Origin: Sorex araneus | Taxonomy: Eukaryota > Chordata > Mammalia > Eulipotyphla > Soricidae | Direction of reading: 5' to 3' | NCBI RefSeq assembly: GCF_027595985.1 | Contig: NC_073302.1 | Coordinates: 407,132,503-407,196,502 of the forward strand | DNA length: 64,000 bases | Part shown: in pieces, positions 32,401 through 37,102 of the stretch | How positions within the stretch are numbered: the stretch's first letter is position 1 | Layout of the letters: the number at the start of each line of letters is the position of its first letter | Translations under genes and position numbers: made by a program | Notes under the pieces: model-generated | The model's input: the letters and a program-made list of their open reading frames with translations, nothing else | What the model was told of the DNA's origin: nothing | The model's database searches: none

Positions 32401-34330
32401 GGTTCAATGCACATTTTACCTTTTTATGGTTCATTTTTCCATTATCTCCTTTAGTCATATTCAAGGAAAAAAATGTTAAAATATATAGGCTATAGTTATA
32501 TAAATGTCTATAGTTGGAGACAAATCAGAAAATGCCTAAGCTGGTGGTGTGAGGATCACATGCTCATAGTCAATTGTGGGCAACAAAACTCAAGAGATTT
32601 GGATGTCCAGAACAAGCTTAGGTTTGGAAGTCCAGATCTGTTGCAGAAAGGTCTTCCCTGCCCAAGCTAATTGAGGTATTCTGTTTTGTTTTGTTTTGGA
32701 GTGAGGGAGTATCTTCATTTGTGCTGAGACTTGTTCTTGGCCCTGTACTCATGGATCACTCCTGGTGTGGCTCAGGGGATCAGATGGGGTGCAGGTGAGT
32801 AAACCACTTGCAAGGCCACTTGCAAGGCACATACTCTACCCACTGGACTATATTTTTGGCCCCATATTTGAGCTCTAAAGATAGAGGGAGGCAAAGTGTC
32901 CTTATTGAGGACGATTGTCTGAGCAACGGGGGAGTAGATGTTTAGAACTTAGGCAAGAGATGAGTGAGGTGTTTTTTTTAATGACTTGTTTATTTATTTT
33001 GCTGTTTTAGGTCACACTCAGTAGTGGGCAGGGATTAGTCCTGGCTCTGTATTTAGGAATTACTCCAGGTGGTGCTGGGGGACCATATGGGATGCCAGAG
33101 ATCACTTGCAAGGCCAACACCCTCCCTGCTGTCTTATCGCTCCAAGTAAGGTATTATAGAGTAAAGAAGGAGGTTGCTTCTGATTCTAATTTCTGGCTTA
33201 GGCTAAGAAAGTATGTATACCCCAGACCAATGGAAATTTAATGACTCTTCTCTATCTGAGGCCCATTTAAATTTTATAGTTATTTTGTAGTTCTTTTGGG
33301 GTCAGGCAAATGAGTCTCCATGCCCCTCGGCTTGTGATTCACTTCTCCACAAGCCTAGAAAAGAAATTTTTTCCTAGGCAGGAAATTTTCAACAACAAAA
33401 AGCCTTCACAGTCAAGAGCTATTTTTCTTGTCTGCATTAGTAGCAAATCTAACTGAGAAATGACCTCTGATTTTGGGGAGTATAAAACAAAAGAAGAAAT
33501 TCTTAAAGTTTGCTGTTGTGAGGGAATTCAGCAAGGATTTTTGAAGGTTCTAAACAATGCAGTTGGTGTTCAGCAGCCCACATCAGGCTGTGAGGGAAAA
33601 TTGAGGATCAAAGAGATGACTTGTTGGAACCAACTTCCCTATGACTAATGTATATGATCCTCAGCTTCTTGAAGAAAGCTGAGCCAAGGCAAATCTGGCT
33701 GGTTTGCTTAGGGCTACTGCTTACTTGGAAGATAGAAACTGGCCTATAAAACATAAGACCTCATTACTGGGATAGGGGCTTCATTCTAAGAAAAGCTATT
33801 TTTTTAAATTAAAATAATCTGGGAACCAGAGAGGCAGTACAGGGGTAAGGCACTCACCTCCCATGTGACCCATCCCAGTTTGACCTCCGGTCTTCACACA
33901 GTCCCCTGAGCACTGCCAGGAGTGATCATTGAGCGAAAAATCAGGATAGCCCTGAGCAACATTGAGCAACACTGGCTGGACCCCTCTTGCCTCCCTCCCC
34001 CCCACCACCCGCCCAAATGCATTCTGTTTATAAATTAGGAATCTGAAAATATTTTTGTGTTTTGTATATTAGTTTCCTTATCTACTGTTGATAATAGTCT
34101 ATAAAATAGTGATAGAAATAGCTATGTGCTTTTGAATGAAAATTTATAGTTCTTCAACATAATAACTCAACAGACTTATAGAAACCCCCAGTGGTCAAAA
34201 ATATGATTATATTTAAAAACTATTTCTATAAGATATTTCAGTATAATATAAATATGCAGTAGAAGGAGAAAATTGATGATGACCATCATGACTCACCAAG
34301 GTGCAGAAGGATGGTTAGTTGAAATTGCAT
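301..34330 (-). CDS. LAMB4: LAMB4, laminin subunit beta-4, 5' part (joined exons; 3' end outside window)
   Basis: Eleven coding exons on the minus strand join in frame to about 491 residues: 34297-34330, 24525-24682, 20751-20886, 16891-16964, 15383-15571, 14330-14393, 14009-14226, 12135-12255, 10212-10400, 2824-3003 and 301-410. The order is a signal peptide (residues 1 to about 20), an LN domain to about residue 264, then laminin EGF-like (LE) repeats starting at [10 protein letters not shown] (Cys266). Every junction has AG acceptor and GT donor, and phases match across each intron. The third LE repeat, with [10 protein letters not shown] and DPALG, fits LAMB4 rather than LAMB1 or LAMB2 as I remember them. 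Laminin beta chains are secreted, pair with alpha and gamma chains in basement membrane, and use the LN domain for network assembly. No inactivating change is visible. The remaining LE repeats, the coiled coil and the C-terminus lie beyond base 1. Confidence 0.93.
711..954 (-). mobile_element. RTE-tailed SINE
   Basis: The reverse complement runs from the tRNA-like head (954) to GACAACAGTGCTATA tail units (711). Nearly full length, in the LAMB4 intron before the last exon seen here. Confidence 0.85.
961..2195. other. Intron DNA, nothing recognised
   Basis: AT-rich, no exon-like frame with splice sites and no repeat I can name. Confidence 0.5.
2206..2510 (-). mobile_element. L1 3' end
   Basis: T/A-rich start, TCATACAATGATCAAACAC, the CCACC-rich stretch, and the TATCAAGAGGCCATCATGTT block match the other antisense L1 ends in this window. 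Degenerate. Confidence 0.72.
2824..3003 (-). CDS. LAMB4: LAMB4 exon: third LE repeat
   Basis: Acceptor atgtctccag, donor AGC then gtaagt; phase 1 in, phase 1 out; residues 395-454. It contains [20 protein letters not shown], then [20 protein letters not shown] and [18 protein letters not shown]. This repeat is the most diagnostic for LAMB4. The intron before it is 7.2 kb and full of SINEs. Confidence 0.95.
3121..3280 (+). mobile_element. SOR-type SINE, old
   Basis: GGTAGGGTGTCTGCTTTGCA head and GTTTGATCCCCAGCA box B; the 3' half is scrambled, followed by a C run at 3292-3303. It lies 118 bases upstream of the third LE exon's acceptor. Confidence 0.7.
3459..3645 (+). mobile_element. SOR-type SINE with internal duplication and (ATCA)n tail
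   Basis: The head contains a small tandem duplication (GTAGGAGGTAAG twice, around 3479-3505). The tail is ATCA repeated about six times (3618-3642). Confidence 0.72.
4224..4259. repeat. (TA)n microsatellite
   Basis: Eighteen uninterrupted AT units in intron DNA. Confidence 0.95.
4455..4712 (+). mobile_element. L1 3' end with (GA)n tract
   Basis: A GAGA tract, then GGTGGAGGGATGAGTG, a degenerate ATGAAT stretch, AATAAA and an A-rich tail. Confidence 0.75.
5110..5258 (-). mobile_element. SOR-type SINE, old
   Basis: Antisense GGGGTCACTCCTGGATG and TATGTGCAAGACAAACAACA; many changes. Confidence 0.6.
5315..5482 (+). mobile_element. SOR-type SINE, young
   Basis: Complete head to tail (GGGGCTGGAGTGATAGCACA to GTGTGACCC and A-rich tail), flanked by AAAAAAATGCACT (left copy ends at 5313, right copy 5483-5495). 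Confidence 0.92.
5991..6148 (-). mobile_element. SOR-type SINE
   Basis: Antisense; flanked by GCCTTATTTT and GCCTTACTTTT, a slightly diverged target duplication. Confidence 0.82.
6588..6684 (-). mobile_element. SOR-type SINE fragment
   Basis: Only the head half is readable: TGGGGATTTGAACCATGG, then GCATGACAAATACCTTAACT. Confidence 0.5.
6841..7003 (+). mobile_element. SOR-type SINE
   Basis: Full length, moderately diverged, flanked by GAAACAAGA on each side (6830s and 7011). Confidence 0.82.
7176..7213. repeat. (GT)n microsatellite
   Basis: GT repeat with one GC interruption. Confidence 0.95.
7492..7870 (+). mobile_element. Possible solitary LTR of an endogenous retrovirus
   Basis: It starts TGTGAACA. 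It has AATAAA at 7802 followed by TCCTTTGTGTTTGATCCAGG and ends near a CA, as mammalian ERV long terminal repeats do. No second LTR or internal retroviral sequence is nearby. The 98-codon frame across it looks accidental. Confidence 0.35.
8130..8530 (+). mobile_element. Old L1 3' fragment
   Basis: GGGAAATGCAAGCCCAAACC, CCAAGTGTTGGCCAGGATAG and ATGAAGGAATATTATGCAGA are degenerate forms of the end of L1 ORF2 and its 3' flank. Confidence 0.6.
8791..8964 (-). mobile_element. SOR-type SINE, young
   Basis: T-run, TTTTTGGGTCACACCTGGCA to GCTATTGCTCCAGCCCC, with CAATATT at both ends. Confidence 0.9.
9043..9090. repeat. (CT)n microsatellite
   Basis: 24 CT units directly before an antisense SINE. Confidence 0.95.
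9094..9274 (-). mobile_element. SOR-type SINE
   Basis: Antisense, preceded by a (CT)n run and followed by CTCTCTCTC; it probably inserted in or next to the microsatellite. Confidence 0.78.
9435..9680 (-). mobile_element. Probable old SINE
   Basis: Ends with CTGTCTCTCCAGCCCTGAAA and has GCATGGCATGCACCTTAACT, as antisense heads do here; the remainder is unrecognisable. Confidence 0.4.
9720..10040 (-). mobile_element. Probable old SINE split by (TG)n
   Basis: GTGGTGCTCAGGAATG before the repeat; GGGACTTGAACCCTGGGTGT and CATCTCCCGGCCCC after it read as a diverged antisense SINE. It lies 170 bases from the second LE exon's donor. Confidence 0.45.
9741..9812. repeat. (GT)n microsatellite
   Basis: Two GT blocks split by short TATG interruptions, inside an old SINE. 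Confidence 0.93.
10212..10400 (-). CDS. LAMB4: LAMB4 exon: second LE repeat
   Basis: Acceptor ctgtcctccgcag, donor TTC then gtgagt; phase 1 in, phase 1 out; residues 332-394. It reads [20 protein letters not shown], then [20 protein letters not shown] and [11 protein letters not shown]. The eight-cysteine LE pattern is intact. It is more GC-rich than its neighbours. Confidence 0.94.
10550..10580. repeat. (AC)n microsatellite
   Basis: Fifteen AC units 150 bases upstream of the second LE exon. Confidence 0.95.
10686..10873 (+). mobile_element. SOR-type SINE, young, long A tail
   Basis: Near-consensus from GGGGCTGGAGAGATAGCACA to a 23-base A run; flanks ACCCCCTTCCTG and ACCCTTCCTG. Confidence 0.92.
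10878..11495. other. Intron DNA, nothing recognised
   Basis: Mixed composition with a C-rich stretch at 10970-11070; no coding or repeat signal. Confidence 0.5.
11500..11655 (-). mobile_element. SOR-type SINE, old
   Basis: GGGGCTATACCTGGTGGTGC to CCATGGCTGCAGCCC, antisense, with an internal deletion. Confidence 0.65.
12096..12118. repeat. Poly(C) run beside a LAMB4 donor
   Basis: A 23-base C run (G on the transcribed strand's RNA) beginning 17 bases inside the intron after the first LE repeat exon. Such G runs can act as intronic splicing enhancers. Confidence 0.9.
12135..12255 (-). CDS. LAMB4: LAMB4 exon: rest of first LE repeat
   Basis: Acceptor gttcctgcag, donor AG then gtgggt; phase 0 in, phase 1 out; residues 292-331. 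It reads [20 protein letters not shown] then [20 protein letters not shown]. All cysteines needed to complete LE1 are present. A 23-base run of C begins in the intron 17 bases beyond the donor, so sequencing error near this edge is possible. The ORF-level reading runs through the donor, but the phase fits the next exon only if it is spliced here. Confidence 0.92.
12294..12645 (-). mobile_element. SOR-type SINE, old, split by a younger copy
   Basis: The antisense element is interrupted at 12415-12584 by a plus-strand copy and resumes GGGGTCAGCTGCATGG to CTCTCTGGCCCC. Confidence 0.75.
12415..12584 (+). mobile_element. SOR-type SINE inserted in another SINE
   Basis: AAATGGGGTCAG at 12403-12414 and 12585-12596 is an exact target duplication, made of the older SINE's own sequence. 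Confidence 0.93.
12650..13380. other. Intron DNA, nothing recognised
   Basis: AT-rich; no repeat recognised and no exon expected here by phase. Confidence 0.5.
13381..13570 (-). mobile_element. L1 3' end, old
   Basis: Antisense: an A/T-rich end, ATATTCAAACACCAATCCCA, then a C-rich 3' UTR. More diverged than the other copies and truncated early. Confidence 0.55.
14009..14226 (-). CDS. LAMB4: LAMB4 exon: end of LN domain and start of first LE repeat
   Basis: Acceptor tttctctag, donor ATG then gtgagt; phase 1 in, phase 0 out; residues 219-291. It includes [20 protein letters not shown], then [12 protein letters not shown] and [10 protein letters not shown], where the LE array begins at Cys266, and ends FSPPGM. 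The loop reads GRRRQND, one Arg more than I recall for human LAMB4. Confidence 0.95.
14330..14393 (-). CDS. LAMB4: LAMB4 exon: LN domain, part 5
   Basis: Acceptor tttgttttgcag, donor AAG then gtatga; phase 0 in, phase 1 out; residues 198-218: [20 protein letters not shown] then K. A typical small laminin exon carrying the ALDP-F-IE-PYSP motif. Confidence 0.93.
14917..15062 (+). mobile_element. SOR-type SINE
   Basis: GGGACCAGAGTGATAGTGCA head, a small internal duplication (ACTGATAGTAC / ATGATAGTAC), GAGTTCGATCCCC box B. Confidence 0.75.
15383..15571 (-). CDS. LAMB4: LAMB4 exon: LN domain, part 4
   Basis: Acceptor tttcatag, donor GAG then gtaaca; 63 codons, phase 0 on both sides; residues 135-197. 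It begins [20 protein letters not shown] and includes [25 protein letters not shown] and TGGE. The RPAAM-ERS-D-G-W and [10 protein letters not shown]-type blocks are among the best conserved parts of laminin N-terminal domains. Confidence 0.95.
15768..15878 (+). mobile_element. SOR-type SINE, old fragment
   Basis: GGCCATGTGTGTTTAGGACC and TTTGGTCCCCAGCACTGCAG only. Confidence 0.45.
15918..16023. repeat. Near-perfect 47-bp inverted repeat with 12-base loop
   Basis: The left arm is 15918-15964, the loop 15965-15976 and the right arm 15977-16023. Only one of 47 positions fails to pair (CCCAGC against CTCAGC), and in RNA it would be a G-U wobble on one strand. It lies in the LAMB4 intron between 15571 and 16891. 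It matches no repeat family I recognise and has no terminal duplication. Confidence 0.9.
16138..16364 (+). mobile_element. RTE-tailed SINE
   Basis: The tRNA-like head (CAGGTAGGGTGTTTGCCTTG, box B GGTTCGATTCC) leads to the GAGAGCCTGG body and ends GACAGTGCTACAG. Short flanking repeats GTAAAGT lie on both sides. It sits directly against an RTE LINE fragment that has the same terminal module. Confidence 0.85.
16366..16710 (+). mobile_element. 3' end of an RTE-clade LINE
   Basis: Translated with two stops, the segment reads [14 protein letters not shown], then [20 protein letters not shown], which is the C-terminal signature of RTE-clade reverse transcriptase proteins (RWAGHVMR, RWSDFF). It ends with GGATGAATGGAGACGTTACT and a GTGATACAAGTGAT tail, the same module that ends the RTE-tailed SINEs here. 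Confidence 0.72.
16891..16964 (-). CDS. LAMB4: LAMB4 exon: LN domain, part 3
   Basis: Acceptor ctttag, donor AAG then gtacag; phase 1 in, phase 0 out; residues 110-134, reading [20 protein letters not shown] then ILKFK. This is a short exon of the LN beta-sandwich core. It lies 180 bases downstream, on the minus strand, of an RTE-tailed SINE/LINE block inserted in the same intron region. Confidence 0.93.
17000..17775. other. Intron DNA, nothing recognised
   Basis: Unique-looking sequence free of SINEs for nearly 800 bases, which is unusual locally. Confidence 0.45.
17781..17951 (+). mobile_element. SOR-type SINE
   Basis: GGGGCAGGAGCAATAGCACA to GTGACCCAAAAAGCAAAA; an AT microsatellite follows. 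Confidence 0.88.
18324..18445 (+). mobile_element. SOR-type SINE, old
   Basis: GGCCAGTGAGGTAGTATAGG to CATAGCTGGGTGTG, with a shortened middle. Confidence 0.6.
18813..18989 (-). mobile_element. SOR-type SINE, young, 17-bp target duplication
   Basis: AAGAACTGGCATTTAGT at 18796-18812 and 18990-19006; body near consensus. Confidence 0.95.
19660..20190 (+). mobile_element. Long RTE-tailed element with a GC-rich head
   Basis: From about 19896 this is the long RTE-tailed SINE body (GAGAGCCTGGCAAGCT, TCTCATTCCCCTGGCTCTGA, GGATGAATGGAGATGTTACT), ending at a (GAT)n microsatellite that grew from its tail. The 230 bases before it (19660-19895) are GC-rich, end in a C run, and lack the tRNA box B seen in other copies. 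They could be a different head or the LINE's own 5' region. Confidence 0.6.
20191..20250. repeat. (GAT)n microsatellite at an RTE-type tail
   Basis: Eighteen or so GAT units follow directly on CAACAGGATGAT, the normal end of the RTE-tailed element. Confidence 0.92.
20254..20398 (-). mobile_element. SOR-type SINE, old
   Basis: TTTGAGGCCACACTTGGCAG to GCAAGGCAAGTGCCG; a (CT)n run replaces the outer head. Confidence 0.7.
20401..20446. repeat. (CT)n microsatellite
   Basis: CT run in the head of an old antisense SINE. Confidence 0.95.
20751..20886 (-). CDS. LAMB4: LAMB4 exon: LN domain, part 2
   Basis: Acceptor gttctccag, donor ATG then gtatga; phase 0 in, phase 1 out; residues 65-109. It contains [32 protein letters not shown] and KWWQSEN. 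The CFICDSR and WWQSENG segments are LN-domain signatures. Confidence 0.94.
21271..21402 (+). mobile_element. SOR-type SINE, old, internal deletion
   Basis: GGGCTGGAGCACATGTGGGA, then CAAGTTCAATTCCCAGCACT and GAGCAATCCCTGAGCA. Confidence 0.65.
21409..22040 (+). repeat. Dispersed direct duplication of about 52 bases
   Basis: The segments 21409-21460 and 21989-22040 share TCTTGACAGGCATAATTCT and its flanks (CTCTTTCTTAGA before; CTCCCTAAA after), with about five differences. They are 580 bases apart in the same orientation. This could be two old copies of one repeat or a local duplication. Confidence 0.7.
22040..22350 (+). mobile_element. Ancient LINE 3' end (L2/L1ME-like)
   Basis: CCTTTAAATGTCATAATTTC, GAGAAATTTTCTTGGCTACC, then AATTTAAGCTGAATGAGGAC, GGGCCTTGTTTTATCACTG, ending with an AATGAATGA-type end. 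This is the layout of a widespread ancient mammalian LINE 3' end. Family assignment is from memory. Confidence 0.5.
22685..22718. repeat. Short perfect hairpin
   Basis: Arms GGATACCCACATT (22685-22697) and its exact reverse complement (22706-22718) around an 8-base loop. It lies in an AT-rich intron stretch. Confidence 0.8.
23075..23235 (-). mobile_element. SOR-type SINE
   Basis: GGGTCACACCCAGTGATACA to GCTATCATCTAGCCCC. A TTTC-rich tract of about 50 bases precedes it and is probably its expanded tail. Confidence 0.85.
23930..24096 (-). mobile_element. SOR-type SINE
   Basis: Antisense, preceded by (TTG)n; ends ACTATCTTTCTGGCCC. Confidence 0.75.
24525..24682 (-). CDS. LAMB4: LAMB4 exon: end of signal peptide and start of LN domain
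   Basis: Acceptor ttcaag, donor GAG then gtgggt; phase 1 in, phase 0 out; residues 12-64. It reads [12 protein letters not shown] then [16 protein letters not shown] and [18 protein letters not shown]. The [12 protein letters not shown] block and STCG motif are the conserved opening of beta-chain LN domains. The acceptor has a weak pyrimidine tract (ctttctgttatgttcaag). Confidence 0.93.
25378..25640 (+). mobile_element. RTE-tailed SINE
   Basis: Head GGTAGGGCGTTTGCCTTGCA, box B GGTTCGATTCC, body with two GAGAGCCTGGCAAGCTACC-like units, an internal A run, tail GACAGTGACAGTGAAAGTG. Confidence 0.88.
26224..26575 (+). mobile_element. SOR-type SINE, old, split by a younger copy
   Basis: Head GAAGACACAGTACAGGAGGT and CATCAGGGTTCA before the break; GAGAGCCACAAACACTGAGG after. 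Confidence 0.6.
26320..26507 (-). mobile_element. SOR-type SINE inserted in another SINE
   Basis: CATCAGGGTTCA at 26308-26319 and 26508-26519; long T run, then near-consensus body. Confidence 0.93.
27022..27185 (-). mobile_element. SOR-type SINE
   Basis: TTTTTGGGTCACACCCAGTG to TACCCGCTCCAGCCCC, with a few bases lost in the outer head. Confidence 0.88.
27340..27475 (+). mobile_element. SOR-type SINE, old
   Basis: GGGGACTAGGGAGATAGCGC head, then CAGCACTTCTGGAAATGAGA; body shortened. Confidence 0.55.
27712..27890 (+). mobile_element. SOR-type SINE
   Basis: GGACCAGAGCAATAGTACCA to GCCAGGTGTGGCC; moderately diverged. Confidence 0.8.
28132..28298 (+). mobile_element. SOR-type SINE
   Basis: GGGGACCAGAGAGATAGTAT to CACTGAGTTTGATCAAAAAA. 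Confidence 0.8.
28325..28445 (+). mobile_element. SOR-type SINE, very old
   Basis: AAGCTGGAGACATGATTCAA, CATGTGATGAAGACCCCGAA, then CAGCACCACCAGG; only the outline remains. Confidence 0.4.
28536..28785 (-). mobile_element. RTE-tailed SINE with target duplication
   Basis: Flanked by TCTATAGCAT at 28526-28535 and 28786-28795. The tail on the minus strand is GTGCTACAGTGCTACA. It interrupts an older L1. Confidence 0.88.
29062..29215 (+). mobile_element. SOR-type SINE
   Basis: GGGACTGGAGTGATAGTAAT to AGCTGGGTGTAGCCCAAAA. Confidence 0.8.
29429..29642 (-). mobile_element. SOR-type SINE with expanded (GAAAA)n tail
   Basis: GCTAGATGTT at 29419-29428 and 29643-29652 bounds both the SINE and the 55-base (TTTTC)n run, showing that the microsatellite is the element's tail. 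Confidence 0.93.
30010..30165 (-). mobile_element. SOR-type SINE, old
   Basis: CATTTTGGGACACAGCCAGC to CTATCTTGAGCTCC, antisense. Confidence 0.6.
30213..30385 (-). mobile_element. SOR-type SINE
   Basis: TTTTTGGGTCACACTGGGCA to TCTTTCCAGCCCCC; GGAATTCTT-like flanks. Confidence 0.87.
30464..30580 (-). mobile_element. SOR-type SINE, internally deleted
   Basis: GGGGATCCACATCCTTGATG to ATAATCTCTCTGGCCCC; the middle is missing. Confidence 0.65.
30888..31067 (-). mobile_element. SOR-type SINE
   Basis: T run and GGGTCACATTTGGAGATGCA to GCTATTGCTCCAGCCC; CAACTTT flanks. Confidence 0.9.
31278..31430 (+). mobile_element. SOR-type SINE followed by (GT)n
   Basis: GGGGCCAGACCTATAATACA to CACTTCCAGGTGTG, running into a GT microsatellite at 31420-31465. 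Confidence 0.75.
32080..32256 (-). mobile_element. SOR-type SINE, old subtype
   Basis: GGTTTGGGGGACACACCTGG to CTATCTCTCTGGCTTC. Confidence 0.75.
32690..32865 (-). mobile_element. SOR-type SINE, old
   Basis: Antisense, with the ACTTGCAAGGC block duplicated (32808-32827). Confidence 0.65.
32985..33145 (-). mobile_element. SOR-type SINE
   Basis: TTTTAGGTCACACTCAGTAG to CTTATCGCTCCAAG; a gap in the box B region. Confidence 0.75.
33822..34012 (+). mobile_element. SOR-type SINE
   Basis: GGGAACCAGAGAGGCAGTAC, then GAGCACTGCCAGGAGTGATC; C-rich tail. Confidence 0.7.
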
Positions 34331-34360
34331 TCTTTGGTCAGGAAATTATTAAATTCAATT
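34297..34360 (-). CDS. LAMB4: LAMB4 start-codon exon (5' UTR end plus signal peptide)
   Basis: The acceptor is a T-rich tract followed by acttagcag. Thirty bases of 5' UTR precede ATG at 34330, which has A at -3. The coding part reads [11 protein letters not shown] and ends on the first base of a Gly codon at a gtgagt donor. This is almost the same as the start of human LAMB4 as I remember it (MQFQLTLFLHL), which fixes the start. It is too short for an ORF scan. The hydrophobic stretch continues into the next exon. Confidence 0.92.
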
Positions 34361-34509
34361 CTGCTAAGTTAAAAAAAAAGGTTAAGTCAGTCATTGACAG
34401 AATCAGTAAGAGTCAGCAATTTTTAGTGATTTTTTTTCCCTGATGGTTCTTATTCTTCGAATCATAAAAGATTCATAGTGGCCAATTTCTTAATAAAAAA
34501 GAATATTGG

Positions 34510-34650
34510 GGGCTGACAAGATAGTACAAAGGCTATGGTGGTGATCTCATAGGCAGTTTCTGTTATGACACTGACTTAAACACCAGCACCCTACCTGGTC
34601 CTTCAATCACTGCTGGGTGTGGCCTCTGAGCATCACCAGGTGTTCCCACA
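34510..34650 (+). mobile_element. SOR-type SINE, old
   Basis: GGGGGCTGACAAGATAGTAC head; body degraded; it ends CATCACCAGGTGTTCCCACA. It lies 150 bases upstream of the LAMB4 start-codon exon. Confidence 0.6.
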
Positions 34651-35109
34651 AACCAAACATAAAGACATCAATAAAAAAGGAAGCTCAAAGTGCTGGTGCA
34701 TGCTTTACATGCTGGAGGCCTGGGTCAGTCCACAGATATTTGAGCACCAAAATCTCTGGTCCCAAAGTACCTCTGGATTTCAAAATAAAAGCAAGCAAAA
34801 ATGATGTGATACTGCATGTTTGCTTCATCAACATATGCCAAACATATTTACTATAGCAACAAGCTTTAACATCAGTGATTTTTAACCCACTGAGATATAT
34901 TGGGCTTTCTTGGGCTTCCATAGACTGAAGATGTGTCTCTTTTGCTCATTTGACCTTCATCTTATAGGTAGAGGGCCCCCCTAAAGCATTGATGTGGGTA
35001 TCGCTTTTGGGAGTAAATATAATACCTCACTGGGTAGGATGAAAGTAGATAAAATGCCATCTTTCACCAGTATCCTTTTCTCTTTCCTTTCCTTTCTTTT
35101 CTTTTCAAA

Positions 35110-35605
35110 CTTGACTTCCAGTTTTTATTGTAGTTTAAAAACATTTCCCCGTTTTTATTGAGACATTGTGCTTTACAATAGCATTAACTATAGTTGTATG
35201 CGTATATCACTCTAACACTACATCTACCAACAGAGTGCCTACTTCTCTCCACCAATATTCCATGGACATCTCTCCCCAAGTAAACTCAGTTTTGTTGATA
35301 AAATCTCCAATTCTGTTACCTTTGGCCATTTGTTGTTCTCTTACCTTATATGTTTATATCCCACATATGAGAGATAATTCTGTATCTATTCCTTTTTTTT
35401 CTGACTTCAGTCATGAACCCTCTAGGTTCATGCACATGGTAGCAAAGTACATAATTTCATCTTTTTTACAGCTGCATAGTATTCCGTTCTGTATATATAT
35501 ACCACAACTTCTTTATCCAGTTATCTGTACTGGACATTTGGGTTGTTTCCATATCCTGGCTGCAATATTATGTGCTGCACTGAACATAGGCCATACCAGT
35601 TCTTA
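35110..35605 (-). mobile_element. L1 3' region, different subfamily
   Basis: Antisense reading: TTTTTTACAGCTGCATAGTA, then TTCTTTATCCAGTTATCTGT and GGTTGTTTCCATATCCTGGC, the standard end of mammalian L1 ORF2/3' UTR. The 3' UTR (35110-35400) differs from the C-rich type nearby. Confidence 0.75.
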
Positions 35606-36055
35606 AATTGCTGTGAAGACCTATCAGGAGTCCATAATGGAGCCTTAGGAAGGCTGAACCAGAACTTGAGCACTTTTCTAGTTGAGGGGAAATGCAACTT
35701 TCATCAATGGCCTGCCTACACTTGTGGGATCAGGAAATTTCCCGATCCTCATGCCCTGTATTCAGAACTCCTGCCCTTTGTTTCAGAAAATCAGATAGAT
35801 TAGCAATGTGGTTTTCCTTTTGATAACAATGGGAAATATAATTAAATTTTGAAAAGAAAATATTTTCCATAACCAAGGAAACAGAATTGATTGAGATGAT
35901 GATCTGTGAGTAGTGCGGTTGGAATTCATGGAGGTGCCGAGCACTGCCTGGGAAAGTCTTTAGCATTCCTGTGTCTTCCATAGGGAATCTATTCAGGGGC
36001 AGTACTTCAAACGGACTCTTTCCTATTATAACCCAAGGACTAAAATCTCACTCTT

Positions 36056-36215
36056 GGGGCTGGAGAGATAGTACAGCACGTAGGGCACTGGACTCACACA
36101 CTGCCAACTAGGCGTCAATTCTGGCACCACATACGTTCCCCTGAGCCCCACCAGGAGTGCTCTCTAAGGAAGGCTTGAGCTCCATTGGGTGTGGCCCTCA
36201 AACAAAACAAGCCAG
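36056..36215 (+). mobile_element. SOR-type SINE
   Basis: GGGGCTGGAGAGATAGTACA to CATTGGGTGTGGCCC. Confidence 0.78.
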
Positions 36216-36711
36216 TGAAGCAAACAAAATCTTGCTGTCTGGGTTAGGTGGAGGGATGCAGATTACAGAATCCCCAGGATTTAGATTTCAAGAGAAGGCA
36301 GAGTAACAGAGCTCAGAGCTAACTGCAAGCATGAAAGAATATGTAGGTGTCTTGTGCAGTACATTAGGGGTGGTGACAAAGTTTCCTGATTATCATAGTT
36401 TATCACAGAAATAAGATTTGGGGAATATTCTCAGTCTGTATGAGAATTGTCTTCAAGCATTACGAAAGGTTCTGAAAGAAAAATGTGAACTTCAGCATAA
36501 GTCAGTTGAATTCCCCAACAATCTATCCTAACATAGAGGAGCAGGAAGAATGAGAACACTGGACTGGAACAGAAGCCATCCTCTTATTAGGAACTGTGTA
36601 AGTATTACCAGCAGCGCCTCGATGAGGAAAGAATGCCTAGAGTCATCCCCTTGACGGCACCTGAGAAATAGCAGGGAAGACTGATTGGATACCTTCTTTG
36701 AAATTGGATGG

Positions 36712-36885
36712 TGGAGAAAGAAGCAGAGGGTAAGGCGCTGGCCTTGTATGCAGGCGACCTGGGTTCCATCCCTGGCACTACATATGGTTTTGTGAGCACT
36801 ACAAGAAGTGATCCCTGAGCACAGATAGAGGAGTAAGTCCTGAATACCGCTGGCTATGGGCCCCAAGCAAACAAACAAAAATATG
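36712..36885 (+). mobile_element. SOR-type SINE
   Basis: GGAGAAAGAAGCAGAGGGTA to CTATGGGCCCCAAGC with an (AAAC)n tail. Confidence 0.72.
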
Positions 36886-36911
36886 CAAGTTGTATTTATG
36901 ACTGTATATAG

Positions 36912-37060
36912 ATTTGGTTTCATTTGGGGGTGCACACCCGCTGGCATTCAGGGGCCACTCCTAGTACTGCTTGGGCAGACTGTGCGGTGCTGTGGGTCAA
37001 ACCCAGGTTTCTACATTTAAAGCAGACCATGGCCATTACACTCTCTGTCTCTGTAAATCT
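36912..37060 (-). mobile_element. SOR-type SINE, old
   Basis: ATTTGGGGGTGCACACCCGC to TACACTCTCTGTCTCTG. Confidence 0.55.
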
Positions 37061-37102
37061 GACTGCTCAAGGCACCTAAGTGGACTCACATAGAATTTAT
37101 CT

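Noticed and set aside
35166-35606. 146-codon plus-strand frame
   Set aside because: It lies antisense within an L1 3' region; no independent evidence for coding.
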